Assembly (NCBI RefSeq): GCF_000503215.1
Contig: NZ_AYTD01000013.1
Coordinates: 858,009-922,008 of the forward strand
DNA from: Pseudomonas canadensis
GTDB lineage: Bacteria; Pseudomonadota; Gammaproteobacteria; Pseudomonadales; Pseudomonadaceae
Direction: 5' to 3'
DNA: 64,000 nucleotides
Shown here: one piece after another, positions 29,628 to 40,662 of the stretch
How positions within the stretch are numbered: the first letter of the stretch is position 1
How the letters are laid out: the number at the start of each line of letters is the position of its first letter
Program-made: the position numbers and the translations under genes
The notes under the pieces: generated by a model
The model's input: only the letters and a program-made list of their open reading frames with translations
Database searches by the model: none
Told to the model about the DNA's origin: nothing

Positions 29628-30416
29628 TCAGGGCACCGCTGTCACATCGATACGATACGGCTCGAAAATCTTCAGCATCTCGCCATCATCGCGCAAACGC
29701 TTGAGCAGCGCGGCAAACGCTTCCCCCGTAATCGGCGCTTTCGGGCGCAACAAGGCGAAGTGGTGATAGACCTGGTCAATGCGTTCCGACACCAGGAACT
29801 GCCCGGCCATATCCGCGTTGCGCACCATGAAGTCACTCAAGTACGAACGCGTCACCAGGGCGATGTCGGCACGCCCGCGCGCGACCATCAACAGGTTGCT
29901 GTCATGGGAGTAGGTCAACGTGGCATTGAAGTGCTCGGCCATGTACTTGGGGTCGGGGTTGAAGTTGGCGAAGGCGTAGTGATAACCGCTGAATACCGCC
30001 AGGCGTTTGCCGTTCAAGTCAGCGAAGTAAGCCTGATCACGGCCGGGCTCACGCTGGGCGACGAAGATTTCGGCGTCTTCCAGGCCCATGTCGACTGTCG
30101 TGTGGGAAATCTTCTGCCAGCCCCAGGCGGGGTTTTCGAAGATCGCCATATCGACTCGGCCCTGCTCGAAATCGCGGAAGCGTCGAGGGATAGAGGTGGG
30201 CACCAACACAAATTGGTAGTCGGTCTGCGAGGCGTTCAGGGCCTCGACCAGTTGTGGCAGCAACCCGGTGTCTGCGCCCTGCTCCGGGCGCACGGTGTAG
30301 GGTGGAAAGTGCGCCGCACCGATGCGCACCAACTGCGCAGCCGAGGCTGGCATCCACCACGCGGTGCCCAGTGCCCAAAAGGTAAGTCCTGCAGCCAGCC
30401 GCCATGGCGAAAACAT
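29628..30416 (-). CDS. periplasmic solute-binding protein, family 3 type
   Basis: Exported binding protein of about 262 residues resembling amino-acid ABC-transporter receptors (SBP_bac_3). It has a signal peptide (about 1-26, ending ASA), then VRIGAAHFPPYTV, the typical first strand and ligand loop, and the hinge pattern LNGKRLAVFSGYHYAFANF near 132-150. No permease or ATPase gene is adjacent, so it may be an orphan receptor or sensor subunit. ATG at 30416 was preferred; a GTG 12 bases upstream is an alternative, and neither has a clear ribosome site. The ligand is unknown. Confidence 0.8.
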   Translation of the reverse strand: MFSPWRLAAGLTFWALGTAWWMPASAAQLVRIGAAHFPPYTVRPEQGADTGLLPQLVEALNASQTDYQFVLVPTSIPRRFRDFEQGRVDMAIFENPAWGWQKISHTTVDMGLEDAEIFVAQREPGRDQAYFADLNGKRLAVFSGYHYAFANFNPDPKYMAEHFNATLTYSHDSNLLMVARGRADIALVTRSYLSDFMVRNADMAGQFLVSERIDQVYHHFALLRPKAPITGEAFAALLKRLRDDGEMLKIFEPYRIDVTAVP

Positions 30417-30510
30417 CAAGGCACACACCGTTCAAAAACACTAATGGCAATAAGCTAGGCGTTTTTGTCTGGCGAGACAACTTTCTACCGGCAAATTAAT
30501 AGCTTGCACT

Positions 30511-31134
30511 TCAATCGGTCTTCAAAACCATCAGCAGGGCTTCTTCAGCCAACTGTTCGAGGGTCATGCTGCCTTCTGCGCGGAACCAGGTGGTCGTCCA
30601 CGACAACGCCCCGGTCAGAAAACGTCGGGTGATAAATACATCGCCCTTGATGTAACCGGCGTCCTTGGCCTCGCCCAGCACCTGCAGCCACAGCGCCTCA
30701 TACACGTCACGCAGGGCCAGCACCTGGGCCTGGCCGTCGGCCGACAACGAGCGCCATTCGTACACCAGCACCGCCATCGCCTCGCCGCTGCCGCCCATGA
30801 TCGACTGCAATTCGCAGCGGATCAGCGCCAGCACCCGCTCGCGTACGTTGGTGGTTTCCTCAAGGGACGCGCGCATCATCGCGGTGTTGTAGTGGATGGT
30901 TTCTTCCATCACTGCACGCAGGATCTCGTCCTTGCTCTTGAAGTGGTGAAAGATACTGCCGGACTGAATGCCCACAGCACTGGCCAGGTCACGCACGGTC
31001 GTGCGCTCGAAGCCTTTGTTGCGAAACAAGTGGGCCGCCGTCTGCAGCAGCTTGCCCCGGGCGCTGTCGGGGTCGGTCAATTGGCCGCCGTCGACCATGG
31101 TGCGCATCACCCGCTGGGCTTTATGCTCATCCAT
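30511..31134 (-). CDS. atuR: TetR-family repressor AtuR
   Basis: TetR-type repressor of 207 residues. The N-terminal helix-turn-helix is visible at about 25-70 (ARGKLLQTAAHLFRNKGFERTTVRDLASAVGIQSGSIFHHFKSK in short segments), and the rest is a helical ligand domain. ATG at 31134 is preceded by GAGGAGAG; an upstream extension of the frame covers the operator and is not coding. It is divergent from atuA. In P. aeruginosa AtuR represses the atu genes and binds two inverted repeats in the atuR-atuA gap, and two matching sites are visible here. The inducer is probably a terpene acid or its CoA ester. Confidence 0.9.
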   Translation of the reverse strand: MDEHKAQRVMRTMVDGGQLTDPDSARGKLLQTAAHLFRNKGFERTTVRDLASAVGIQSGSIFHHFKSKDEILRAVMEETIHYNTAMMRASLEETTNVRERVLALIRCELQSIMGGSGEAMAVLVYEWRSLSADGQAQVLALRDVYEALWLQVLGEAKDAGYIKGDVFITRRFLTGALSWTTTWFRAEGSMTLEQLAEEALLMVLKTD

Positions 31135-31192
31135 GCCTCTCTCCTCTACTTCCACGGACGTCTTGGCCGGCAATTTAGGCCGTGGCGGCCAC

Positions 31193-31251
31193 CCAAGCAA
31201 GCGCTTGGCTAAAACTTGTGACTGGAGTTTACAAACCAAGCGCTTGCTTGG
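31193..31251. promoter_or_regulatory. AtuR operator: two mirrored 16-base sites
   Basis: CCAAGCAAGCGCTTGG (31193-31208) and its exact reverse complement CCAAGCGCTTGCTTGG (31236-31251) are centred 43 bases apart, about four helical turns, so both dimers would bind one face. They lie between the divergent atuR and atuA starts. P. aeruginosa AtuR is reported to bind two inverted repeats at the same place. Confidence 0.88.
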
Positions 31252-31287
31252 TAGTCTCACCCACAGCCATTCGAGGAAGGATTTCTC

Positions 31288-33066
31288 ATGAGCAAGACGG
31301 TTCGTATCGGCTGTGCCAGCGCCTTCTGGGGCGACACCTGCACCGCCGCCGCCCAGCTAGTGAACGGCGGCACGCTGGATTACCTGGTGTTCGACTACTT
31401 GGCGGAAGTCACGATGTCGATCCTCGCTGGCGCGCGCATGAAGGATCCCCAAGCGGGCTACGCCACGGATTTTGTCGACGTGCTCACGCCGTTGCTGGCG
31501 GATATCCAACGCCAGGGCATTCGCGTGATCAGCAATGCTGGCGGCATCCATCCACAAGCCTGTGCCGCCGCCCTGCAAGCGGCGTGCGACAAAGCCGGTG
31601 TCGAACTCAAAATCGCCGTGCTGTTGGGCGATGACCTGCTTCCCCAGCTCAAGCCACTGCACGGCATTACGGACATGTTCAACGGCACACCCTTGCCGCC
31701 CGTGTGCGTGTCCGCCAATGCTTACCTCGGCGCACCGGGCATCACCCAAGCACTGGCTCTGGGCGCGGATGTCGTCATCACCGGCCGCGGGGTCGACAGC
31801 GCCGTGGTCAGCGCGGCGCTGGTGCATGAGTTCGACTGGTCCTGGCAGGACTACGACCGCCTCGCCCAGGCCGCATTGGCCGGGCATATCATCGAATGCG
31901 GCGCGCAGTGCACCGGCGGTAATTTCACCGATTGGCGCGACGTGCCGGACTACGCACACATCGGTTTTCCCATCGTTGAAGTCAGCGCCGACGGCCAATT
32001 CACCGTCAGTAAGGTCGACGGCACCGGTGGGTTGATCAGCGAACTCAGCGTCGCCGAACAGTTGCTATATGAAATCGGCGACCCGCGCGCCTATCTGCTG
32101 CCGGATGTGATCTGCGACTTCAGCCAGGTCAAATTGCAGCAGCAGGGCAAAAACTGCGTGCGCCTGCACGGCGCCAAGGGGTTGCCGCCCACTGATCAGT
32201 ACAAGGTCAGCGCGACCTACCCGGACGGTTTCCGCTGCACCGCCAGTTGCCTGATCGCCGGAATCGAGGCGGTGGCCAAGGCCGAGCGGGTCAGCCAGGC
32301 AATCATCGACAAGACCTCGGAGCTGTTCAGCCAACGCGGCTGGGCGCCGTACACCGAGGTGAATATCGAACTGCTCGGCAGTGAAGCGACCTATGGCACT
32401 CACGCAAGGCGCCAGGACTGCCGTGAAGTGGTGGTGAAACTGGCGGTGCGTCACCCGAATAAACAGGCGCTGGTGCTGTTCGCCCGTGAGATTGCCCAAG
32501 CCGCCACTGGCATGGCGCCGGGCCTGACCGGCATCGTCGGCGGACGACCGACCGTGTACCCGTTGATCCGGCTGTTTTCATTTCTGATCGATAAATCCGC
32601 CTGCGAGCTGCTGATCGACTTTCAAGGGGAACGCCACGCCTGCACCCTGCCGGTTGCCGACGCCCCCGCCCTGCCCGAAGCACCGATTGACCCACCCAAG
32701 CCACAAGGCCGCGCCGACGCCAGCGTACCGCTGGTGAAACTGGCCGTGGCGCGCTCCGGCGACAAGGGCAACCACAGCAATATCGGCGTGATCGCCCGCG
32801 ATCCCGAGTACTTGCCGTGGATCGCCGAAGCGCTGACCCCGGAAGTGATCGTCGACTGGATGGGCCACGTGTTGGACCCCGTGCACGGTCGCGTCGAGCG
32901 CTGGTATTTGCCCGGCAGCCACAGCCTCAACTTCCTGCTGGAAAACGCCCTGGGCGGCGGCGGTATCGCCAGCCTGCGCATCGACCCGCAGGGCAAGGCC
33001 TTCGCCCAGCAACTGCTGGAAATCCCTATCGCCGTGCCGCAACAGATCGCAGATTTTCTCAAATAA
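31288..33066 (+). CDS. atuA: acyclic terpene utilisation protein AtuA
   Basis: A 592-residue protein of the AtuA family (formerly DUF1446), first gene of the citronellol/geraniol degradation cluster. The N-terminal AtuA domain (about 1-450) includes the conserved opening [16 protein letters not shown] and a glycine-rich segment [11 protein letters not shown]; a small C-terminal AtuA-like domain follows a proline-rich linker near 465-480 ([18 protein letters not shown] near 490). Its biochemical role was not settled in the literature I know, although it is needed for terpene growth in P. aeruginosa. A strong GAGGAAGG site precedes the ATG. AtuR sites lie 37-95 bases upstream. Confidence 0.92.
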   Translation: MSKTVRIGCASAFWGDTCTAAAQLVNGGTLDYLVFDYLAEVTMSILAGARMKDPQAGYATDFVDVLTPLLADIQRQGIRVISNAGGIHPQACAAALQAACDKAGVELKIAVLLGDDLLPQLKPLHGITDMFNGTPLPPVCVSANAYLGAPGITQALALGADVVITGRGVDSAVVSAALVHEFDWSWQDYDRLAQAALAGHIIECGAQCTGGNFTDWRDVPDYAHIGFPIVEVSADGQFTVSKVDGTGGLISELSVAEQLLYEIGDPRAYLLPDVICDFSQVKLQQQGKNCVRLHGAKGLPPTDQYKVSATYPDGFRCTASCLIAGIEAVAKAERVSQAIIDKTSELFSQRGWAPYTEVNIELLGSEATYGTHARRQDCREVVVKLAVRHPNKQALVLFAREIAQAATGMAPGLTGIVGGRPTVYPLIRLFSFLIDKSACELLIDFQGERHACTLPVADAPALPEAPIDPPKPQGRADASVPLVKLAVARSGDKGNHSNIGVIARDPEYLPWIAEALTPEVIVDWMGHVLDPVHGRVERWYLPGSHSLNFLLENALGGGGIASLRIDPQGKAFAQQLLEIPIAVPQQIADFLK

Positions 33067-33079
33067 CAGGAGCGTTGCC

Positions 33080-33952
33080 GTGGCCTTCGACTCGATCTTC
33101 AAAGCCGACCTGTTCCAGGGTCACACCGTGATTGTTACCGGCGGCGGCAGTGGCATTGGCCGCTGTACCGCCCATGAACTGGCGGCCCTGGGTGCCCAGG
33201 TGATCCTGGTGGGGCGCAAGCCGGAAAAGTTGGAGAGGGTCGCGGCGGAAATTGCCGAAGATGGCGGCGTTGCGCAGTGGGGCGCTTGCGATATTCGCGA
33301 CGAAATCAGCGTCACCACACTGGTCAGCCACCTCATTCAACAGTACGGCCCGATCCACGGCCTGGTTAACAACGCCGGAGGGCAATACCCGTCACCGCTG
33401 GCTTCAATCAACCAGAAAGGCTTTGAAACCGTAGTCCGCACCAACCTCGTCGGCGGCTTCCTGATGGCCCGCGAAGTGTTCAACCAATCCATGAGCAAAC
33501 ACGGCGGCGCCATCGTCAACATGCTCGCGGACATGTGGGGTGGCATGCCCGGCATGGGTCACTCGGGTGCCGCGCGCGCCGGCATGGACAACTTCACCAA
33601 GACCGCCGCCTTCGAATGGGGCTACGCCGGGGTAAGGGTCAACGCCGTTGCGCCGGGCTGGATCGCCTCCAGCGGCATGGACACCTATGAAGGCGCGTTC
33701 AAGGCGGTGATCCCGACGTTGCGCGAACACGTGCCGCTCAAGCGTATCGGCACCGAATCGGAAGTCAGCGCGGCCATCGTGTTCCTGCTCAGCCCCGCCG
33801 CCGCGTTTATCAGCGGCAGCACCTTGCGCATCGACGGCGCGGCCAGCCTGGGCAGCCGCGCCTGGCCGTTGCACAAGGCGCAGGCACCGAACGAGCCCTT
33901 CAATGGCTTTCATCGTGCCTACCTGCCGGATGTGCTCAAGGCGGAGAAATAA
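33080..33952 (+). CDS. atuB: short-chain dehydrogenase/reductase AtuB
   Basis: SDR enzyme of 290 residues. The cofactor motif GGGSGIG is at about 15-21 and NNAGG near 97-101. The usual active-site tyrosine of YxxxK is replaced: the segment reads SGAARAGMDNFTKT, giving DxxxK, the pattern of 2,4-dienoyl-CoA reductase-like SDRs rather than alcohol dehydrogenases. In the Atu pathway an oxidoreductase step on the terpene chain is expected, but the exact reaction is unproven. GTG start at 33080 with CAGGAG upstream; 13 bases separate it from atuA and 3 from atuC. Confidence 0.88.
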   Translation: MAFDSIFKADLFQGHTVIVTGGGSGIGRCTAHELAALGAQVILVGRKPEKLERVAAEIAEDGGVAQWGACDIRDEISVTTLVSHLIQQYGPIHGLVNNAGGQYPSPLASINQKGFETVVRTNLVGGFLMAREVFNQSMSKHGGAIVNMLADMWGGMPGMGHSGAARAGMDNFTKTAAFEWGYAGVRVNAVAPGWIASSGMDTYEGAFKAVIPTLREHVPLKRIGTESEVSAAIVFLLSPAAAFISGSTLRIDGAASLGSRAWPLHKAQAPNEPFNGFHRAYLPDVLKAEK

Positions 33953-33955
33953 ACC

Positions 33956-35572
33956 ATGCCGGTGATTGAATCCCTGATCGACGCCCACAGCGCCCAGTTC
34001 GCGCAAAACCGCGCGGCCATGCTCGCGACCATCGCCCAACTTCATCAGTTGGAATCCAACCTGCTCGCCAAGGCTCAGGAAGCCAAGCCCAAGTTCGACA
34101 AACGCGGCCAACTACTGCCCCGCGAGCGCCTCAACCTGCTGCTGGACCCCGGCGCGCCGTTCCTGGAACTGGCCAGCCTGGCCGGCTACAAGCTGCACGA
34201 TGACAAGGACGGCAGCGCCGCCGGCGGTGGGTTGATCGCCGGCATCGGCTACGTCAGCGGCGTGCGCATGCTGGTGGTGGCCAATAACAGCGCGATCAAG
34301 GGCGGCACCATTTCCCCCACCGGCCTGAAGAAGTCCCTGCGCCTGCAACAGATCGCCATGGAGAACAAACTGCCGGTGGTGACCCTGGCCGAAAGCGGCG
34401 GCGCCAACCTCAACTACGCCGCAGAGATTTTCGTGGAGGGCGCGCGCAGCTTTGCCAACCAGGCACGCATGTCGGCCATGGGCTTGCCGCAGATCACTGT
34501 GGTACACGGCTCGGCCACGGCCGGCGGCGCCTATCAGCCTGGGCTGTCGGATTACGTGGTGGTTGTGCGCGGGCGGGCCAAGCTGTTCCTCGCCGGACCG
34601 CCGCTGCTCAAAGCCGCAACGGGTGAAGTAGCGACGGATGAAGAACTCGGGGGCGCCGAGATGCACGCGCAAATCGCCGGCACCGCCGAATACCTGGCGG
34701 AAAACGACGCTGATGGCGTGCGGATCGCACGGGAGATCGTCGGCCTGTTGCCCTGGAATGATCGCCTGCCCGCAGTGCCCAAACGTCCCTATAAGGAACC
34801 GCTGTACCCCATTGAAGAACTGCTGGGCCTGATCCCCGACGACCCGAAAAAACCCTACGACGTCCGCGAAATCCTCGCGCGCCTGGCCGACGGCTCGCAC
34901 TTCCTCGAATTCAAAGTCGAGTTCGATGCTCACACCGTCTGCGGCCACCTGCACATCCAGGGCCGCGCCGTCGGTGTGATCGGCAACAACGGCCCGATCA
35001 CACCCAAGGGCGCGAGCAAGGCCGCGCAATTTATCCAGCTGTGCGACCAGAGCCGCACGCCGTTGCTGTTCCTGCACAACACCACCGGTTTCATGGTCGG
35101 CACCGAGTCGGAGCAGCAAGGGGTGATCAAGCACGGCGCGAAGATGATCCAGGCTGTGGCCAATGCACAGGTGCCTAAACTGACGATAGTGGTGGGCGGT
35201 TCTTATGGCGCCGGCAACTATGCGATGTGCGGCCGTGGGCTCGACCCGCGCTTCATTTTCGCCTGGCCCAACAGCCGCACGGCGGTGATGGGCGGCGCGC
35301 AGGCGGGCAAGGTGCTGCGCATTGTCACCGAGGCCAAGCAATTGAAAGAGGGCCTGGTGCCGGACCCCAAGGTGCTGGACATGCTGGAACAGGTCACCGC
35401 GCAGAAGCTCGACAGCCAGTCCACTGCGCTCTACGGCAGCGCGAACCTATGGGATGACGGACTGATTGATCCACGGGATACGCGAACCTTGCTGGGCTTT
35501 CTGCTGGATATCTGCCATGAGGCCGAGGTGCGTGAGTTGCAAGCCAATACCTTCGGTGTAGCACGCCTCTAA
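33956..35572 (+). CDS. atuC: geranyl-CoA carboxylase carboxyltransferase (beta) subunit AtuC
   Basis: Carboxyltransferase subunit of 538 residues that moves CO2 from carboxybiotin on AtuF to the gamma-methyl of cis-geranyl-CoA. It has the two-part crotonase-like fold of propionyl/methylcrotonyl-CoA carboxylase beta chains: N-half with TLAESGGANLNYAAEIF near 142-158, and C-half with GGSYGAGNYAMCGRG near 415-430. It could be methylcrotonyl-CoA carboxylase (LiuB), but no liu genes are present and the surrounding order atuA-B-C-D-E fits geranyl-CoA. The start follows atuB by three bases. Confidence 0.9.
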   Translation: MPVIESLIDAHSAQFAQNRAAMLATIAQLHQLESNLLAKAQEAKPKFDKRGQLLPRERLNLLLDPGAPFLELASLAGYKLHDDKDGSAAGGGLIAGIGYVSGVRMLVVANNSAIKGGTISPTGLKKSLRLQQIAMENKLPVVTLAESGGANLNYAAEIFVEGARSFANQARMSAMGLPQITVVHGSATAGGAYQPGLSDYVVVVRGRAKLFLAGPPLLKAATGEVATDEELGGAEMHAQIAGTAEYLAENDADGVRIAREIVGLLPWNDRLPAVPKRPYKEPLYPIEELLGLIPDDPKKPYDVREILARLADGSHFLEFKVEFDAHTVCGHLHIQGRAVGVIGNNGPITPKGASKAAQFIQLCDQSRTPLLFLHNTTGFMVGTESEQQGVIKHGAKMIQAVANAQVPKLTIVVGGSYGAGNYAMCGRGLDPRFIFAWPNSRTAVMGGAQAGKVLRIVTEAKQLKEGLVPDPKVLDMLEQVTAQKLDSQSTALYGSANLWDDGLIDPRDTRTLLGFLLDICHEAEVRELQANTFGVARL

Positions 35573-35617
35573 ATTTCGCCCGAGACGCTCCGCGTCGCGA
35601 TAAGGAGAACAATAAAA

Positions 35618-36775
35618 ATGATCTTTACCCAGGAACACCAGGAATTGCGCCGCACCGTCCGCGCCTTCGTCGACCGCGAGATCAACCCCCATGTGGACGA
35701 ATGGGAAAAGGCCGGGCGCTTTCCCATCCACGAGATCTTCCGCAAGGCCGGCGACCTCGGCCTGCTGGGCATTTCCAAGCCGGAGCAATTCGGTGGAATG
35801 GGCCTGGACTACAGCTACTCCATCGTCGCCGCCGAAGAGTTCGGCACCATCCGCTGTGGCGGCATCCCCATGTCCATCGGCGTGCAGACCGACATGTGCA
35901 CCCCCGCCCTCGCCCGCTTCGGCAGCGATGAACTGCGCGACGAATTCCTGCGCCCGGCGATCAGCGGCGAGCAGGTCGGCTGCATTGGCGTCTCGGAAAC
36001 CGGCGCCGGCTCCGACGTGGCCGGGCTCAAGACCCACGCGCGCAAAGACGGTGACGACTACGTGATCAACGGCAGCAAAATGTGGATCACCAACTCGCCC
36101 AGCGCCGACTTCATCTGCCTGCTGGCCAACACCTCCGACGACAAACCGCACATCAACAAATCGCTGATCATGGTGCCGATGAACGCCCCCGGCATCAGCG
36201 TCAGCCCGCCCCTGGAAAAGCTCGGCATGCACAGCTCCGAGACTGCCCAGGTGTTCTTCGACGGCGTGCGCGTGCCCCAACGTAACCGCATCGGCCACGA
36301 AGGCGCGGGGTTCATGATGCAGATGCTGCAATTCCAAGAAGAACGCCTGTTTGGCGCGGCCAACATGATCAAGGGCCTGGAGCACTGTATCGACAGCACC
36401 ATCGAATACTGCAAAGAGCGCCAGACCTTCGGCAAGGCGCTGATCGACAACCAGGTGATCCACTTTCGCCTGGCCGAACTCGCCACCGAAATCGAATGCC
36501 TGCGCGCGTTGGTCTACCAGGCCACCGAGCAATACATCAAAGGCCAGGACGTGACCCGCCTGGCCTCCATGGCCAAGCTCAAGGCCGGGCGCCTGGGCCG
36601 CGAAGTCAGCGACAGTTGCCTGCAATACTGGGGCGGCATGGGCTTCATGTGGGACAACCCCGTGGCCCGCGCCTATCGCGATGTGCGCCTGGTGTCGATC
36701 GGCGGCGGCGCCGACGAAATCATGCTGGGCATCATCTGCAAACTGATGGGCACCTTGCCGGGGAAAAAATCATGA
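35618..36775 (+). CDS. atuD: citronellyl-CoA dehydrogenase AtuD
   Basis: FAD-dependent acyl-CoA dehydrogenase of 385 residues that should oxidise citronellyl-CoA to cis-geranyl-CoA, feeding AtuC/AtuF. Family signatures are present: the N-terminal helical domain, IGVSETGAGSDVAGLKT near 123-139 and MWITNSPSA near 151-159 for the substrate and flavin sites, and the C-terminal QYWGGMGFMWDNPVARAYRDVR near 330-352. A good AAGGAG site lies 9 bases before the ATG. The gene overlaps atuE by four bases. Long- or branched-chain specificity is assigned from the operon, not from residues. Confidence 0.9.
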   Translation: MIFTQEHQELRRTVRAFVDREINPHVDEWEKAGRFPIHEIFRKAGDLGLLGISKPEQFGGMGLDYSYSIVAAEEFGTIRCGGIPMSIGVQTDMCTPALARFGSDELRDEFLRPAISGEQVGCIGVSETGAGSDVAGLKTHARKDGDDYVINGSKMWITNSPSADFICLLANTSDDKPHINKSLIMVPMNAPGISVSPPLEKLGMHSSETAQVFFDGVRVPQRNRIGHEGAGFMMQMLQFQEERLFGAANMIKGLEHCIDSTIEYCKERQTFGKALIDNQVIHFRLAELATEIECLRALVYQATEQYIKGQDVTRLASMAKLKAGRLGREVSDSCLQYWGGMGFMWDNPVARAYRDVRLVSIGGGADEIMLGIICKLMGTLPGKKS

Positions 36776-37533
36776 ACACCCTGCTGCTCGAACCGCACAA
36801 CGGTGTGCTGCACATCACCCTAAACCGCCCGGAATGCCGCAATGCGATGAGCCTGGAAATGGTCAATGAACTGCGCAGCGTGCTGGCGCAGCTGGACAGC
36901 CAGACGCGGGCCGTGGTGATCAGCGGCGCGGGCGGGCACTTTTGCGCCGGGGCGGACGTGAAAGACCTGGTCACGGCGGGCAATCAACTCCAGGCGCTGA
37001 ACCGGGCGTTTGGCACCTTGCTGCAGGCAGTGGAAGCCGTGCCGCAAGTGGTGATCGTGGTGCTGCAAGGCGCGGTGCTGGGCGGCGGTTTTGGCCTGGC
37101 GTGCGTGAGCGATATCGCCATCGCCGATCACCAAGCGCAATTCGGCCTGCCGGAAACCAGCCTGGGCTTGTTGCCGGCGCAGATTGCCCCGTTTGTGGTC
37201 AAGCGAATTGGCCTGACCCAGGCACGCCGCTTGGCACTGACCGCCGCGCGCTTTGATGGCGTAGAGGCCGAGCGACTGGGGGTCGTGCACTTTACCGAGC
37301 GCGATCCGCAGGCGCTGGCAGAACGATTGGATGCAGTGTTGAGCCAGGTACTGAAGTGTGCGCCAGGCGCCAATGCACGGACCAAAGCGCTGCTGCTCGC
37401 GAGTGTGGATGAACCGCTTGAGGCAGTACTGGATCGAGGAGCGCAGTGGTTTGCCGAGGCCGTGAGGAGTGAGGAAGGGATTGAGGGGACGCAGGCGTTT
37501 GTGCAGAAGCGGAAACCGAAGTGGTGCAGATGA
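36772..37533 (+). CDS. atuE: isohexenylglutaconyl-CoA hydratase AtuE
   Basis: Crotonase-family hydratase of 253 residues, expected to hydrate isohexenylglutaconyl-CoA, the product of AtuC/AtuF. The oxyanion-hole segments are clear: GHFCAGADVKDL near 55-66 and VLQGAVLGGGFGLACVSDIAIA near 98-119, followed by FGLPETSLGLLP. ATG at 36772 overlaps the atuD stop (ATGA), so translation is likely coupled; a longer frame upstream lies inside atuD. After it the operon is interrupted by a REP fragment and a dispersed repeat before atuF. Confidence 0.9.
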   Translation: MNTLLLEPHNGVLHITLNRPECRNAMSLEMVNELRSVLAQLDSQTRAVVISGAGGHFCAGADVKDLVTAGNQLQALNRAFGTLLQAVEAVPQVVIVVLQGAVLGGGFGLACVSDIAIADHQAQFGLPETSLGLLPAQIAPFVVKRIGLTQARRLALTAARFDGVEAERLGVVHFTERDPQALAERLDAVLSQVLKCAPGANARTKALLLASVDEPLEAVLDRGAQWFAEAVRSEEGIEGTQAFVQKRKPKWCR

Positions 37534-37534
37534 C

Positions 37535-37565
37535 GCCTTCGCGGGCAAGCCCGCTCCCACATTTG
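37535..37565. repeat. single REP fragment
   Basis: TTCGCGGGCAAGCCCGCTCC followed by CACATTTG, the same core as the REP pair at 5.6 kb. It lies directly after the atuE stop codon. Confidence 0.75.
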
Positions 37566-37610
37566 GACCGAGTACGGCACGTACAAACCGGTCGGCTCTA
37601 AGGCCGCCGC

Positions 37611-37734
37611 GCTTTTGATTTTGATCTTGGGCGCCCCGTCAAACACGCTGGCCGAACGCAGGCTTGAATCCGTGGGTAACCCGCTGTAAGAGCGGAACCG
37701 CCAGCAGCCGTTACCGCAGAAATGGATATGTACC
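37611..37734 (-). repeat. dispersed intergenic repeat, internally shortened copy
   Basis: Both ends match the repeats at 46.3 and 46.8 kb: GGCGCCCCGTCAAACACGCT near 37630 and the CGGTAACGGCTGCTGG / GGATATGTAC end near 37700-37734, but about 160 central bases found in the full copies are missing. It fills the atuE-atuF gap and ends at the atuF ribosome site. Confidence 0.75.
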
Positions 37735-37748
37735 CGAGGACCGCAGCA

Positions 37749-39632
<1,884 letters not shown>

Positions 39633-39705
39633 CCCCTAGGCGGAACTACAGGGCCGGGCTACGCTCTATCCCCAACAGAAAGGGAAGAGTACGGGAACCT
39701 GCACG

Positions 39706-40248
39706 ATGCCTCATTGGCTGATTATTGACCTTGAAGCCACAACGGATGAAGGCGGCTGGCCCGTGACGGAGATGGAAGTCATCGAGATCGGCGCGAGCCT
39801 GGTCAACCGCCAGGGCCGCGAGCTGGACCACTTCCAGCGCTTTGTGCGGCCGCTGCGCCGGCCATTGCTGACGCCCTTTTGCCGTCAACTGACCCACATC
39901 ACCCAGGCCAATATCGATAGCGCGGCGCCGATTACCGAGGTGTGGCCGCTGTTCGAGCGCTGGCTGGGCCAGCATCAGCCGCGCCTGGAAGGCTGGGCCA
40001 GCTGGGGCGATTACGATCGCAAGCAACTGGAACTGGAATGGCAACGCCATGGCCTGGCCAGTGCACTCGCCACCACACCCCATGTGAACCTCAAGCAACG
40101 CTTCGCCAAGGCCCGCCGCCTGGACAAGCCCCTGGGGCTCAATGGCGCCTTGCAATTGGCGGGGATGCAGTTTCATGGCCAGCAACATCGGGCGCTGGAG
40201 GATGCACGCAATACGGCGCGCCTGCTGCCGCTGATTTTGCCGGTCTAG
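39706..40248 (+). CDS. DEDDh-type 3'-5' exonuclease
   Basis: Small exonuclease of 180 residues of the DnaQ/ERI-1-like group. Exo I is IIDLEAT with D8 and E10 as metal ligands; Exo II is around SWGDYDRKQL (D103) and Exo III around HRALEDARNTARL near 160-172, giving the His-Asp pair of the DEDDh class. It lacks any polymerase or extra domain. Similar stand-alone proteins (KapD/ERI1-like) act on RNA or DNA 3' ends; the substrate is not evident. It stands between atuF and ppnP on the plus strand with separate gaps, so it is probably not part of the atu operon. Confidence 0.85.
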   Translation: MPHWLIIDLEATTDEGGWPVTEMEVIEIGASLVNRQGRELDHFQRFVRPLRRPLLTPFCRQLTHITQANIDSAAPITEVWPLFERWLGQHQPRLEGWASWGDYDRKQLELEWQRHGLASALATTPHVNLKQRFAKARRLDKPLGLNGALQLAGMQFHGQQHRALEDARNTARLLPLILPV

Positions 40249-40311
40249 GCAGCTCCTCTGCCCTTGGGCATACTGGCCGACCTTTCCAGACCCTTTTCCG
40301 AGGAATCGCCC

Positions 40312-40596
40312 ATGTTTAAAGTCAACGAGTACTTCGACGGCACCGTCAAGTCGATCGCTTTCGGCACCGCAGAAGGTCCGGCGACCATCGGCGTCATGGC
40401 CCCCGGCGAATACGAATTCGGCACCGCCCAACGTGAAATCATGCACGTGGTGTCCGGCGCGCTGACCGTCAAACTGCCGGATGCCAGCGAGTGGGAAACC
40501 TTCGCCGCTGGCAGCCAGTTCAACGTGCCGGCCAACAGCAAGTTCCAGCTGAAAGTCGCCGTGGACACTGCTTACCTGTGCGAATACCGCGGCTAA
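40312..40596 (+). CDS. ppnP: pyrimidine/purine nucleoside phosphorylase PpnP
   Basis: A 94-residue single-domain cupin of the PpnP (YaiE, formerly DUF1255) family, which splits several nucleosides with phosphate to ribose-1-phosphate and free base. The whole family pattern is present, from [14 protein letters not shown] through [21 protein letters not shown] to the C-terminal [16 protein letters not shown] at 40312 has GAGGAA upstream; an earlier in-frame start would add 16 non-family residues. A strong terminator follows. Confidence 0.93.
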   Translation: MFKVNEYFDGTVKSIAFGTAEGPATIGVMAPGEYEFGTAQREIMHVVSGALTVKLPDASEWETFAAGSQFNVPANSKFQLKVAVDTAYLCEYRG

Positions 40597-40612
40597 GGCT
40601 TTCCCGGAAGCA

Positions 40613-40648
40613 AAAAAATGCCCGTCTCACAAGCGACGGGCATTTTTT
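40613..40648. terminator. bidirectional intrinsic terminator
   Basis: Stem AAAAAATGCCCGTC (40613-40626) with GACGGGCATTTTTT (40635-40648) and an 8-base loop, with A and T runs giving function on both strands. It separates the convergent ppnP and MOSC genes. Confidence 0.95.
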
Positions 40649-40662
40649 ATGCGTGAGGAAAA

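Noticed and set aside
29628..30416. The periplasmic binding protein as a pyoverdine gene because it adjoins pvdS
   Set aside because: It is convergent to pvdS, has no iron-starvation box and resembles amino-acid receptors.
30464..30477. TGTCT-GGCG-AGACA palindrome between atuR and the binding-protein gene, considered as terminator or operator
   Set aside because: There is no T run on either strand, the stem is short, and no second copy or known consensus was found.
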